A stretch of 48,365 nt of DNA from the NCBI GenBank assembly GCA_029263295.1, contig JAJCXT010000019.1:1-48365 (forward strand). Reading direction: 5' to 3'. This DNA is from Acidobacteriota bacterium. GTDB taxonomy: Bacteria; Acidobacteriota; UBA890; WLXD01. Shown here piece by piece: positions 8,113 to 16,966 of this stretch (the first letter of the stretch is position 1; each line of letters opens with the position of its first letter). Below the pieces are notes generated by a model. The model saw only the letters and a list, made by a program, of their open reading frames with translations. It was not told the origin of the DNA and did not search any database. The translations under genes were made by a program, and so were the position numbers.

Positions 8113-9479
8113 GACACGCTTCGCGGACGACAGTGTTGGTGATCGTCTTCCTGCTCGGCGGCTCCGTCGTGGGCACGCTGTTTCACGGCTGCGCCGTCCG
8201 CGACTCAGGATCGACGCTCGATGTCACCCTGACCGAGGGCACGGTTCTTTTGCCGCTCGAGAGCATCGCGAGCGGGCTCATCGGCGAAGACGAAACCTCG
8301 GGCTCGTATAGTTTTCGCCCTGCTACGCCCGGGCTCGATCAGATTCAGGTTGGCAGCGTTGTCATTCTCGCCGGTAAGGCCTTGCGCAGGGTTACTGCGA
8401 TCGAGGATCGGGGCGGTGAGACCGTTGTTTCGACGCAGCCGGCGACCCTCAACGAGGCGATCCAGGACGGGACGATCGACTGGAAGCAGCAGCTCGGTTT
8501 CGGTGACGGTGTGGCCGACCTGGGCGGCGTCGAGGTTTTCTGGGGAGATGTCGCCCTTGCCGCACAGCTCACGTTCGACGGCGAGGCGGTCAGCTACAGC
8601 GGCCAGATTCGTGGCTTCCGCGTGGAGACCAAGCTGACGCCGCAGCCGGGACGGCTCAACATCGAAATGACCATTCGCAAGAAGGGCGTCGCCAAGCGCC
8701 AGGGCAACTCGACGTTGCTGGACTTGTTTCTTCCCGTCGTCCCGATGGGTGGCGACGACGTCGAAGAGAGCGAGGAGGACGTGCTCGCGCTCTCGGCGAC
8801 GGGTTGGATAGGCGGCTTCTGGTCAGAAGGCGAGATCTCGTACGAGGACAGCGGGCTGCAGACGTTCACGCTGATGAACAACGGCATGCAGGGCGACCTG
8901 GAAATGAAGTTTGCAGCCATCGGCGGCGCCTCGACGCTGCGCACCGGTGTGGAGGTCCTTAACCTGCCGATGAAGTTCCAGTTCCCGCCCGTCATGATCG
9001 GCGGGTGGCTGCCGGTAAGCATGAGCATCGGCGTCACGCCGCGGATCACTGCGGCGGTGACCTCGCCGAATGCTTCGAGCCGCGGCGCGTTCGAGATCGA
9101 GTATTCCGCCGACCAAGGGTTCAGCTTCCACAGTGGCATTGTCGAGGAGGTGGCCCAGCTGCACAGCGCCGTGCTGGACATCGATAAGGACTCGACGATC
9201 AGCGCCGGGCAGGTTACGACCGCGTTCTCGTTCGGGCTCCAATTCCCGCGCATCGAGGTTCGCATGCTGGGCGAACTCGTCGTCCCGTTCCTGACGATCG
9301 ACACCTACGGCGAGAGCTACTACGAGCCGGGCATTCTGTCGAAGCGTAAGGCCTGCCAGCGTCAGAAGATCCACAACAAGTCGGTCGCGGGCGTCAGCCT
9401 GAGCTTCCTCGGCTTCGAGCACACCTCGGAAACGGAACTCTGGAACCGAGAGATCGCCGAGGGATCCGAGTGCGAGTGA
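8109..9479 (+). CDS. Exported protein of unknown family, coupled to the upstream peptidase-like gene
   Basis: 456 residues. The ATG overlaps the preceding stop (ATGA) and is served by AGGAGGAAACG. A hydrophobic segment at residues 8-25 (TVLVIVFLLGGSVVGTLF) is a signal peptide or anchor. A Cys follows in FHGC, which only loosely fits a lipobox, so lipid attachment is possible but not convincing. The rest looks like an all-beta secreted protein: alternating hydrophobic strands, an acidic segment (DDVEESEEDVLALS) near residue 220, and a cluster of aromatic residues near the C terminus. I recognise no family. Strict coupling to the HExxH gene suggests the two products work together, perhaps as enzyme and binding or surface partner; this is inference only. 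Confidence 0.75.
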   Translation: MRHASRTTVLVIVFLLGGSVVGTLFHGCAVRDSGSTLDVTLTEGTVLLPLESIASGLIGEDETSGSYSFRPATPGLDQIQVGSVVILAGKALRRVTAIEDRGGETVVSTQPATLNEAIQDGTIDWKQQLGFGDGVADLGGVEVFWGDVALAAQLTFDGEAVSYSGQIRGFRVETKLTPQPGRLNIEMTIRKKGVAKRQGNSTLLDLFLPVVPMGGDDVEESEEDVLALSATGWIGGFWSEGEISYEDSGLQTFTLMNNGMQGDLEMKFAAIGGASTLRTGVEVLNLPMKFQFPPVMIGGWLPVSMSIGVTPRITAAVTSPNASSRGAFEIEYSADQGFSFHSGIVEEVAQLHSAVLDIDKDSTISAGQVTTAFSFGLQFPRIEVRMLGELVVPFLTIDTYGESYYEPGILSKRKACQRQKIHNKSVAGVSLSFLGFEHTSETELWNREIAEGSECE

Positions 9480-9871
9480 GCATGTCGCGAGCTAAGTCGG
9501 GAGATCGATGCTGCACTAGCCGTGCAGGTGACCCCCGCGCGGACTCAGCAACCGAGAGGCGCGCTCCCCCTGGCGCTTGCCGGGGCAGAGACACCGCGCT
9601 CGACCGCGGAGATCAGGACGCACCGATTCCTGGGCCGAACGTACCGCCGGGGCCGGGCGTAGATTCGCGCGACATCGTGATCTTGCCTCCGGCGGTTCCA
9701 CCGCTTCCCGTTGCGTTCTCGGTGGCCGAGTGGAGGGTGCCGGTGGCGATTCCGCCGGTGCCACCCGCCACCCCGATCGGGACAAGTTTCGGCGGGAGCC
9801 AGTTCTTCTTCGGCGCGTTGGTCACGGTTCTCCCGCGAGACTTGGTCAACCCTAGACCTTCTACAGGCTGA
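9470..9871 (+). CDS. Possible small proline-rich protein (doubtful)
   Basis: A 133-codon frame opening with GTG at 9470, ten bases inside the previous gene, with GAGGG six bases upstream. The first 50 codons read like non-coding GC-rich sequence (many Arg, Ala, Cys). Residues 50-133 are more protein-like: repeated Pro-rich stretches (PGPNVPPGPGVD, ILPPAVPPLPVAF) and a hydrophobic QFFFGALVTVLPRD near the end. It would complete a three-gene unit with the two exported proteins before it. An ATG at 9482 is a shorter option. The stop lies inside the hairpin at 9866-9889. It could equally be a chance frame; low certainty. Confidence 0.3.
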   Translation: MRVSMSRAKSGDRCCTSRAGDPRADSATERRAPPGACRGRDTALDRGDQDAPIPGPNVPPGPGVDSRDIVILPPAVPPLPVAFSVAEWRVPVAIPPVPPATPIGTSFGGSQFFFGALVTVLPRDLVNPRPSTG

Positions 9872-9889
9872 GTCGTTTGCCACTCAGCC
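9866..9889 (+). terminator. Hairpin closing the 6.7-9.9 kb unit
   Basis: GGCTGAGT (9866-9873) and ACTCAGCC (9882-9889) pair perfectly over 8 bp around an 8-base loop, followed a few bases later by the short T run ATTTTA. It sits exactly at the end of the three-frame unit and probably terminates it. Confidence 0.5.
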
Positions 9890-9977
9890 CGCGCATTTTA
9901 CAGGGTCGAGCTAGCCGAACCTACCGGAGTGTCCGGTCATGCAACAGGCTCTGCGGTTTCGAGTTCCCTCCTGCGCG

Positions 9978-10238
9978 CTACCGGCGAAGAACTCGAGCGG
10001 CCGCCGGGAGCGCCACCCAGCGAATTGCCTCCCTGGTGCTCAGGGTGCTCGCTCCGAGAGGATGACCTCGTACCTCAGGACTGCTGACCCACGCGACACC
10101 TGCGCGGGGGCCGTGTTGCACGGCGCCGTGACCGGGGATGATCGTTCCAGCACCAAGTCCCCCGAGCCGCTCGAACAGTGGTCCGTCGCCGAAGGCCTTG
10201 CTGATGTTTCGACAGCTGATGAGGGGCGGAGGCGGCAT
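9978..10238 (-). pseudogene. Mosaic gene scrap: ABC-F ATPase start fused to an MBL-hydrolase fragment
   Basis: An 86-codon leftward frame made of unrelated pieces. Its first ~23 codons (10238 down to about 10175) encode LISCRNISKAFGDGPLFE after the initial Met-Pro residues. This is the characteristic N terminus of an ABC-F ATPase (Uup/EttA type), cut off before the Walker A motif. It then runs without a break into RLGGLGAGTIIPGHGAVQHGP, which is an internal part of the MBL-fold hydrolase encoded at 24014-25132. The DNA of that piece is 70/71 identical (10104-10174 against 24254-24324). Both parents share the string TCGAGCGGCTC at the join, pointing to a short-homology recombination. The tail after the MBL piece is unrecognised. 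No ribosome site precedes the ATG; I regard it as non-functional. The rest of the interval 9890-10291 shows no gene. Confidence 0.65.
10104..10174 (-). repeat. 71-bp near-identical copy of part of the MBL-hydrolase gene
   Basis: Bases 10104-10174 match 24254-24324 at 70 of 71 positions; the single difference is G at 10113 against A at 24263. The original copy lies inside the intact MBL-fold gene and encodes part of its C-terminal region, including the GHG motif. The near identity implies either a recent copying event or gene conversion. Confidence 0.9.
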
Positions 10239-10291
10239 TGATTAGTGTTCGTCTTGGGAGGGGGATCGACCAGAGGCAAGGCTAACCTCCT

Positions 10292-11530
10292 CTAGGTCAT
10301 CCCGTTGGGGCTTTCCCCGGTTCGCAGCCCCGCCAGATCCGCGCCGGCCAGTCGCTGGTACAGGCGCAAACCGAACTCGGGCGCGATCGCGCCGATGTGG
10401 TCGAAGATGTCGGCCTGGATCCCTTCGTACGCGGCCCAGTCGATGTCGTTGCTGAAGCAGTAGATCTCGATCGGCAGGCCTTCGGTACCGGGTTGTAGCT
10501 GCCGCACAATCAGCGTCATGCGGTCGTGAATCTTCGGGTGATGCTTGAGGTAATTGTAGATATAGGCGCGGAAGGTGCCGATATTGGTCAGCCGCCTCAA
10601 ATTCACGCCCGACTCGCCCGGGGCATCCAGTGCCTTGTTATAGGCGTTGAGCTCGGCCTCCTTGGCGTTGATGTAGCCCTGCAGCAGCGCAAAATTCTTG
10701 AAGCGGTGCACTTCCTCGTCCGTCAGAAACCGGATCGAGTTGAAATCGACGTTGATTGAGCGTTTGATGCGCCGGCCGCCTGACTCCGACATGCCGCGCC
10801 AGTTCTTGAACGAACCGGAGATCAGCCGGTGGGTGGGAACTTTCGTGATGGTCTTGTCCCAGTTCTGCACCGTCACCGTGTAGAGCGCCACGTCGATGAC
10901 GTCGCCGTCGGCGCCGAACTGCGGCACTTCGAGCCAGTCGCCGACCCGGATCATGTCCTGGCCGGTCAGCTGCAGGCTCGCGACCAGCGACAGCAACGTG
11001 TCCCTGAACACGATCAAGAGCACCGCGGTCATCGCGCCCAGGCCGCTCAGCAGGATCACCGGCGAGCGGTCGATCAGCGCGGCGATCACGAGGATCGCGC
11101 CGAGGATGTAGATCGCGAGCTGGGCGAGCTGCACGAATCCCTTGATCGGCCGGTGGCGCGCCATCGGTCGACTCTCGTAAACGTGGTTGGCCGCCGACAG
11201 TGTCGCGGTGAGCGTCAGGATAATCACCAGGATCATGTAGGCGCCGGCGAGGTTGCGCACCACGGCTACGTCGGCTTCACGTAGGTCCGGCACGAGCTCG
11301 ATGCCGCCAGAGACGATGATCGCCGGAATGATCTGTGCCAGGCGGGCGAACACCTTGTGCTCGACGAGCGCGTCGTCCCAGTCGGACCGCGTGCGGGTTG
11401 CAACAGCACGGATCGCGACCAGCAGCAGCCGCTTCGCGACCAGATCGGCCAGGATCGCTACCAGCAGCAAGATCAGGCTGCCGGCGACCACTGGCAGCAA
11501 CGGGTGGATAGAGGAGAGTTGGTCGAGCAT
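10292..11530 (-). CDS. ybdG: Mechanosensitive channel, MscS family, YbdG type
   Basis: 412 residues, close to the 415 of E. coli YbdG and collinear with it. Several transmembrane helices occupy the N-terminal half (LILLLVAILADLVAKRLLL; AGAYMILVIILTLTATL; IYILGAILVIAALI). The pore-lining helix region is GLGAMTAVLLIVFRDTLLSL. The soluble domain starts at GDWLEVPQFGADGDVIDV and continues with the hallmark strings KVPTHRLISGSFKNWRGM, SESGGRRIKRSI and LRRLTNIGTFRAYIYNYL. These channels open under membrane tension and release solutes during osmotic downshock; YbdG is linked to mild hyperosmotic stress. It is transcribed leftward, on its own, divergently from the secreted protein gene at 11841. Confidence 0.93.
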   Translation of the reverse strand: MLDQLSSIHPLLPVVAGSLILLLVAILADLVAKRLLLVAIRAVATRTRSDWDDALVEHKVFARLAQIIPAIIVSGGIELVPDLREADVAVVRNLAGAYMILVIILTLTATLSAANHVYESRPMARHRPIKGFVQLAQLAIYILGAILVIAALIDRSPVILLSGLGAMTAVLLIVFRDTLLSLVASLQLTGQDMIRVGDWLEVPQFGADGDVIDVALYTVTVQNWDKTITKVPTHRLISGSFKNWRGMSESGGRRIKRSINVDFNSIRFLTDEEVHRFKNFALLQGYINAKEAELNAYNKALDAPGESGVNLRRLTNIGTFRAYIYNYLKHHPKIHDRMTLIVRQLQPGTEGLPIEIYCFSNDIDWAAYEGIQADIFDHIGAIAPEFGLRLYQRLAGADLAGLRTGESPNGMT

Positions 11531-11659
11531 TGACTTGGATTCTCTGTCGGGTGACGGCGGGAATGACCCAAACCCCGAAAACGGGACCAGGTGATGTTCA
11601 GAAAATCAGCGCGTCGCAATTCCGCAAGGGTACTTCCAACTCGCGCCCCCAGGGCTGCT

Positions 11660-11755
11660 TTGTCGCGAATGCTGTTCTCAGCGTCGCACGACACGTCAGA
11701 GCCCGGTCTTGGGACTCTCCGTCGCGCCGCTGCCCGATCGTCCGCGCAGGCTTTC
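11660..11755 (+). repeat. Diverged intergenic repeat, copy A (partner at 16967-17065)
   Basis: This interval aligns with 16967-17065 over about 95 bp at roughly 70% by eye. Shared strings include TTGTCGC, TGTTC, GTCGCAC, ACGTCAG, GCCC, TTGGGAC, TCCG and CGCGCAGGCT, in the same order and spacing. Both copies lie in divergent intergenic regions: here between ybdG and the secreted protein gene, there between the hybrid sensor and the receiver gene. It may be a shared regulatory element or a mobile-element remnant. Nothing else is seen in the gap 11531-11840. Confidence 0.5.
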
Positions 11756-11840
11756 AAGGTGACCCCAGACAGATCGGTCGTCGAGGACGCCCGCAGGGCT
11801 GGCGGCCCTTCTTCCAACCCCAGAGAGGACACGAGAACAC

Positions 11841-12410
11841 ATGAATCGACTCACGAAGATGGCTGGTGCGACGCTCGTCGCTGTGATGGCGTTGCCAGCC
11901 GCGGAAATCGTTGCGCAGGAGACCATGGTCCTCCAGGTTGTGGGGGAGGGCAGGGCCCGGACACGGACCGTATGGGCGCCAGACGGGCGTACCGAGGCGA
12001 CCTGCTTCACCGTCGACCTCGTCGATGTCGCTAGCGGCGAGACCGTGGGCAAGGCGCGTGACTGCCTGAGCAACATTCAGGTCATTTCCGACGATGGCCC
12101 GAGCCTGGCGCTGACCGGCACGACGTTCTTCATGTTCGACAACGGCGACCGCATCGTCGCCCGAGGGCTCACCACGGTGCAGCCCAAGACGACATCCAAC
12201 ACCAACGAGATCACGCACATTACCGGAGCGATCCCGTCGGCGGACGATGCGAACAACGAGGGCTTCGGCGTGGTCACGAGACTCGGCCGGGGTCAATACG
12301 CCGACACTGGCGGCGGAGCTCGCCTCTCGGGTGCAGTCAATCTGTCCAAGCTCGCGGACGAAGGCAAGATTGCGTTCGACTGCATCTTCATACTGACGCT
12401 CGATAGCTAA
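11841..12410 (+). CDS. Small secreted protein, possibly an allene-oxide-cyclase-like beta barrel
   Basis: 189 residues starting at an ATG about 11 bases behind AGAGAGGACACGAG. Residues 1-26 are a signal peptide (MAGATLVAVMALPAAE, cleavage near VAQ). The mature protein is beta-rich with two Cys (TEATCFTVDL and KARDCLSNIQ) and a third near the C terminus. The run NGDRIVARGLTTVQP, then GRGQYADTGGGARLSGAVNLS, resembles the strand-turn pattern of the allene-oxide-cyclase/dirigent-like barrel, where a 'G-x-G-x-Y-x-x-A/T-x-G-x-x-x-x-S-G' stretch is common. This resemblance is by eye and weak; no function should be assigned. It stands alone, with a strong hairpin after its stop. Confidence 0.7.
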   Translation: MNRLTKMAGATLVAVMALPAAEIVAQETMVLQVVGEGRARTRTVWAPDGRTEATCFTVDLVDVASGETVGKARDCLSNIQVISDDGPSLALTGTTFFMFDNGDRIVARGLTTVQPKTTSNTNEITHITGAIPSADDANNEGFGVVTRLGRGQYADTGGGARLSGAVNLSKLADEGKIAFDCIFILTLDS

Positions 12411-12431
12411 TCGAAGCCTGCCAAGTTCTCG

Positions 12432-12467
12432 GACGCGGCGGTGCGGCTCCGGCCGGTCCGCCGCGTC
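12432..12467. terminator. Bidirectional hairpin between convergent genes
   Basis: GACGCGGCGG (12432-12441) and CCGCCGCGTC (12458-12467) pair perfectly over 10 bp around a 16-base loop. It lies between the stop of the rightward secreted protein gene and the stop of the leftward hybrid sensor gene, and has no long T run. It probably reduces read-through in both directions. Confidence 0.55.
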
Positions 12468-12552
12468 TCCGAGTCCTCGGTGGCGGCGCCTTGTCAGCCG
12501 CACGAATGGACTCCGCTTCGCGCGAGCCGGATAGACGGCCCGATCCGACGGG

Positions 12553-15500
12553 CTAGTCGCCAGCAGGCCCCACGACCTCGCGCGCGTGGCAGTACGCGGA
12601 AGGCGACACGTCGAATCGTTCTCTGAACCGGCGCCCGAAGTGGGAGACGCTCTTGTACCCCACGGCGTAGGCGATCTCGCTCACGTTGCCCGCGCGCGCT
12701 GTAAGCAACTGCGCGGCACGGTCGAGCCGCACCCGGTGGATGAGTCCGGCGGGCGATTCTTCGAGGAGGCCCTCGAGTCGCCGGTACAGGCTGGCTCTGC
12801 TGAATCCAAGTTCGTCGGCGAGCTGTTCCACGTCGAAGGTGTCGTCGTCGATGTGACTCTCTATGACCCCGACCACGCCGGCCAGGAAATCCTCGTCGGC
12901 CGAACGAACATCGGGCGGCTCCGGCATCAGCAACGCCTCGCGTCGCAGGCGGTCGCGAAGTCGGGTTCTCGAGGCGATCAGGTTCTCGATCCGCGCCTCC
13001 AGTTCGCCAAAGTCGAAAGGCTTGGTCACATAGTCGTCGGCGCCCTGGCGCAGCCCTTCGAGCCGGTGTTCGCCCGACGCCTTGGCGGTGAGCAGGATGA
13101 CCGGGATGAAGTCGAGCGCAGGGTCGGCCTTGACCGCGGCGCACAGCTCCAACCCGTCCATCCCGGGCATCATCAGGTCGGAGAGAATCAGGTCCGGCAG
13201 TTCGTCGCGCGCGAGGTCCAGACCCGTAGCGCCGTTCTCGGCCTCCAGCAGTCGGTAGGTCGGCTCGAGGTGTCGGCGTACGTACGCTCGGACCTCGGTG
13301 TTGTCTTCGACTAGCAGAATCGTCGCCCGTTCCTCGCCCTCGGCCTCGGCGTTCATCTCCTCCGGGCCGGGTTCTTCGGATCCCGCAGGCGCTTCGTCGG
13401 GCCCGGGGAACGCCCGTTCGCCCGCTGCGACGGGGTCGCGTGCGTAGTCGACACGATCGAGACTCAGATGTTCGCTGCCGAGCCGCAGCACCGCACGAAA
13501 CGTACTGCCGAACCCTGGCTCGCTCTCCACTTCGATCCGTCCGCCATGGAGCTCGATCAGTTCGCGCGCGAGCGATAAACCGATGCCGCTCCCGAGGTGT
13601 TGCCCCTGGCTGGTCGCGTCGACCTGATAGAAGCGCTCGAACACGTACGGCAGGGCGTCGGGTGCGATGCCCGGGCCGTTGTCACGCACGGTCACGGCCG
13701 CCTCCTCGTCGGTGAGTTGTACCGAAAGCCGGACAGTGCCTCCCTCTGGCGTGAACTTGAACGCGTTGGAGAGGAGGTTCATGAGGACCTTCTCGAAGAG
13801 GTCCGGATCGATGAAGACGCATACGACCTTGTCGGGGGCCTCCACCTCGAAGTCCACCTCACGCCGCTCGGCCAGCGGCGCGAAGCTCTCGCCGATACCG
13901 CGGACGAGCGCGGACAGATCGTCCTCCTGTATTCGGGGCCGAAGCTGCCCCGCTTCGAGGCGGGCAACGTCGAGGGTCTGGTTCACCAGGCGCAGCAAGC
14001 GGCGTGCGTTGCGCAGCGCCAGCTCAATCTCGTTCCTGGCCTTATCGCTGAGGGGGCCATGCAGGCCGCCACGCAGGTCCTCGAGCGGACCGACGGTGAG
14101 CGTCAGCGGTGTACGGAACTCGTGCGACACGTTGGCGAAGAACCGCGACTTCGCGCGATCCAGTTCGGCCAAGCCCTCGGCCTGTGCCTCTAGCTGACTG
14201 TTCTGCGCCTCCAGTTGCGACTCGCGCTCGCGCAGTTCGGCTGTGCGGTCCTGGACCAGCAATTGCAGCTCGTCCTGACGATGACGCAGGTCGCGACCAC
14301 GCCAACGCACGGCGGCCAACACCGCGAGTAGCATGGCGAGGCCGGCCGCCAGCCGTGCCGCGGTGGTTTCGTAGAAGTAGGGTTCGATCACGACGCTGAT
14401 CGACGCGCCGCTTTCGTTCCAGATGTCCGCGTTGTTGCTCGCCACCACACGGAACGTGTAGCTCCCGGGCGGGACCTGCGTGAAGAAAGCTGTTCGGCGG
14501 TTGCCGGCCTCGATCCAGTCAGAGTCGTAGCCCTCGAGGATGTAGCGAAAACGTACGTTCTCCGGGGCCAGGAAGCTGAGTGCGGTGTAGTCGACCTGGA
14601 AACTGCGGTCGCCTGGCCGCAGCTGGATGCCGCCGGTTTCGACAGAGATCTCCCGCGAAGTAGCGGTCGCCAGTTCGATGACGACCGGAGGAGGTACCTC
14701 GTTGCGCGACAGGGCCGCCGGGTCGACGACCACGACACCCTCCTGGGTCGGAAACCAGAGCCTGCCGTCGCGTGTCCTGGCTCCGGCAGGTTGAGCGCCA
14801 CCATTGCCCTCGCGGTTCCGAAGCCCGTCGCGCTCGTTGTACGACGTCGAGTGGATTCGAGGAATCTCCCCGTCGGCAAAGGCGTTCAGTTCGTCAAGGG
14901 GGACCCAGAAGATGCCTCGGTTGGTGTTCATCCAGAGACGTCCGAAATCGTCCTCGAGAATCTGGTGGATGACCTCATCGAACAGACCGTCGACGGCCCG
15001 GTAGCCGAAGATCTCGAACGAGTCGTCGTCGCGCATCTGCAAGCGTGCCAGTCCGCGACCTTCGGTCCCGACCCAGAGGTAGCCATCCGCGTCCTCGTGC
15101 AGGGAGCGGACGAGATCTCCGGGGAGGCCATCTTCGGCGGAGATTCTGAGGAACTCGCCGTCGCGGTACCGGGCGATCCCGTCGCCGTTCGTGCCCATCC
15201 ACAGGTCGCCGTTTCGAGTCCGTTTGAAAGCCCGCACAGTCGCCGCCGGTGCGCCAGCCTCTGTCGAGAGCGTGCTCCACCGGTCGCCGTCGAGTTGGTG
15301 CAGCCCGGAATCGGTACCGAACCAGATCCGTCCCGCCTCGTCCTCGTGAATGGCGCGCACCCAGGTGCTACTCGTTGGCGTCCCGGGGTAGAACTCGCAT
15401 GCGAGTTCGGGAACCGTGCACGACGCCATTCCCATACCGCCGAACCACATTCGGCCCGACCGATCCTGAAGCATCGAGAGGATGTGTCGGCCGATGAAGT

Positions 15501-16815
15501 TTCCCCATAAGCCACTCCGCACATCTTCGCCCGCAATCCGCGCGACGCCGCCTCCCCATGTGCCGAGCCAGACGGCGCCCGACCGATCTTCGAGAACGCC
15601 GTAGACGTTCGGCTCGCTGATCCCCTCGGGCCCGGCGTACACGGAGAACAACGCCGGCTTGAGTCGGTGCAGGCCGGCGGCCGCGGTCCCGAGCCAGATG
15701 CTGCCCTCATGATCATGAAGCATCGCGGTGATCTCGTTCAGATAGACCACGGTTTGCGCTTCTCTCTCGGGCAGCCGAAATACCGGCTGGTCGTTGTGGT
15801 ACAGAACGTGGCCGTGCGGATAGGTGATGCTGCCATCGGTGGCCGCATGAATCTGAGCCTGCCGATTGGCGGTCGGGGCGTCGTCGCTAAGCTGCGAGAG
15901 CACTCCGTCGCGAAACAGAAAGACGCCCTGCGAGCTAAGGATCCGTAGACCCTGGGACGGAACGTTCCGCAGGGCATGGACGATAGCGGACGGCGGCAGT
16001 TGGGTTGCGAGCGCGAGAGCACCGCCGTCGTAGCGGAAAACGCTCCCGCCGTCGCCGACCCAGACGCCCTCGACGGGATCTGCATGCAGGCCCCACCACG
16101 GACCTGGGCGCCCGCCAACACCGCTGGCGATGTGCTCGACCGTGTCCTCTGCGATTCGGTAGAGCTCACGGTCCGCCGTGCCGGCCCACAGCGCGCCCGC
16201 GGAATCTTCGGTGAGAGCCTTCACCGGGCTTGTGATCCGATCCTGGGCCATGGGGACGAAGTGGGCGCCGCGCAGTACGGCCACGCCTTCCTGATCGCCG
16301 GCCCACAGCTGTCCCAGCGAGTCCTCGAAAACCCTGTGAGCGGGCTCCCGCACTCCCCGAGCGGCGCCGAAGTAGGTGAATTCGCCCGCGCGACGGCGCA
16401 CGAGATGCCCCTGTTCGGTGATCAGCCAGAGATCGCCGTTGCTCGCCTCCAACAGCCGCATGATCCGGCTGCTAGGCAGCCCTGGAGAGTTCGTCGTGTT
16501 GTAGACGGTGAATCGAACGCCGTCGAATCGCACCAACCCGTCGAAGGTCGCCGCCCAGATGTAGCCATCGTGGCTCTGCAACAGGTCGTTGATCGAGTTG
16601 ACGGGCAGACCGTCGCGGACCGTCCACACCTCGTGAACGAACTGCGTCTTACCGGCCTGGCCGACAACGGGGTCGCTTGCTTCCTGGCCCTGTGCCGGGA
16701 CCGACAGAACGCAGCCAACGACTCCCGCCATGAGGGCGAGCAGCGGGAACATGCGGCGTGGGCGGCGAACCGTGAGCGTTTCGTGCGGACGCCCGAGGTT
16801 TGGGGATCTTCTCAT
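12553..16815 (-). CDS. Hybrid two-component system protein (propeller sensor, kinase, receiver, AraC output)
   Basis: 1,420 residues from the ATG at 16815 (a TTG two codons earlier is the alternative). A signal segment or anchor (MFPLLALMAGVVGCVLS) is followed by a periplasmic propeller of at least twelve repeats of the type IWAATFDGLVRFDG, LWAGDQEGVAVLRG, VWLGTWGGGVARI and LWVGTEGRGLARL, then a Y_Y_Y-like beta domain and a transmembrane helix near residue 820 (AARLAAGLAMLLAVLAAV). The kinase has H-box SHEFRTPLTLT (His near residue 900), N-box NLLSNAFKF, G1 DNGPGI and G2 GSGIGLSLA. The receiver begins ILLVEDN near residue 1167, with phospho-Asp in LILSDLMMPGMDG near 1215 and Lys in TKPFD. The AraC domain starts near 1329 (QLADELGFSRASLYRRL). 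Sensing, phosphotransfer and DNA binding are thus in one chain, as in Bacteroidota glycan sensors. Here no glycan-degradation locus is adjacent, so the signal is unknown. Confidence 0.95.
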   Translation of the reverse strand: MRRSPNLGRPHETLTVRRPRRMFPLLALMAGVVGCVLSVPAQGQEASDPVVGQAGKTQFVHEVWTVRDGLPVNSINDLLQSHDGYIWAATFDGLVRFDGVRFTVYNTTNSPGLPSSRIMRLLEASNGDLWLITEQGHLVRRRAGEFTYFGAARGVREPAHRVFEDSLGQLWAGDQEGVAVLRGAHFVPMAQDRITSPVKALTEDSAGALWAGTADRELYRIAEDTVEHIASGVGGRPGPWWGLHADPVEGVWVGDGGSVFRYDGGALALATQLPPSAIVHALRNVPSQGLRILSSQGVFLFRDGVLSQLSDDAPTANRQAQIHAATDGSITYPHGHVLYHNDQPVFRLPEREAQTVVYLNEITAMLHDHEGSIWLGTAAAGLHRLKPALFSVYAGPEGISEPNVYGVLEDRSGAVWLGTWGGGVARIAGEDVRSGLWGNFIGRHILSMLQDRSGRMWFGGMGMASCTVPELACEFYPGTPTSSTWVRAIHEDEAGRIWFGTDSGLHQLDGDRWSTLSTEAGAPAATVRAFKRTRNGDLWMGTNGDGIARYRDGEFLRISAEDGLPGDLVRSLHEDADGYLWVGTEGRGLARLQMRDDDSFEIFGYRAVDGLFDEVIHQILEDDFGRLWMNTNRGIFWVPLDELNAFADGEIPRIHSTSYNERDGLRNREGNGGAQPAGARTRDGRLWFPTQEGVVVVDPAALSRNEVPPPVVIELATATSREISVETGGIQLRPGDRSFQVDYTALSFLAPENVRFRYILEGYDSDWIEAGNRRTAFFTQVPPGSYTFRVVASNNADIWNESGASISVVIEPYFYETTAARLAAGLAMLLAVLAAVRWRGRDLRHRQDELQLLVQDRTAELRERESQLEAQNSQLEAQAEGLAELDRAKSRFFANVSHEFRTPLTLTVGPLEDLRGGLHGPLSDKARNEIELALRNARRLLRLVNQTLDVARLEAGQLRPRIQEDDLSALVRGIGESFAPLAERREVDFEVEAPDKVVCVFIDPDLFEKVLMNLLSNAFKFTPEGGTVRLSVQLTDEEAAVTVRDNGPGIAPDALPYVFERFYQVDATSQGQHLGSGIGLSLARELIELHGGRIEVESEPGFGSTFRAVLRLGSEHLSLDRVDYARDPVAAGERAFPGPDEAPAGSEEPGPEEMNAEAEGEERATILLVEDNTEVRAYVRRHLEPTYRLLEAENGATGLDLARDELPDLILSDLMMPGMDGLELCAAVKADPALDFIPVILLTAKASGEHRLEGLRQGADDYVTKPFDFGELEARIENLIASRTRLRDRLRREALLMPEPPDVRSADEDFLAGVVGVIESHIDDDTFDVEQLADELGFSRASLYRRLEGLLEESPAGLIHRVRLDRAAQLLTARAGNVSEIAYAVGYKSVSHFGRRFRERFDVSPSAYCHAREVVGPAGD

Positions 16816-16966
16816 CGGCAATGCGGGGACTCACGGTATTGGAGTTGAAGCCGGGAAGTCGCGACGGTATCCGGTTGCGGCTCGCTGTGCCATGGCGGTT
16901 CGGGGGCACCGTGAAACTCCGCATGCGGTGAGTTTCGTCGCCGCCGCCTGCCGACCCTGGTCTGGT

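Noticed and set aside
9577-9855. Other overlapping frames in 9.5-9.9 kb as genes
   Set aside because: Arg/Pro/Gly-rich translations without starts or ribosome sites; only the frame from 9470 has any gene-like property, and even that is doubtful.
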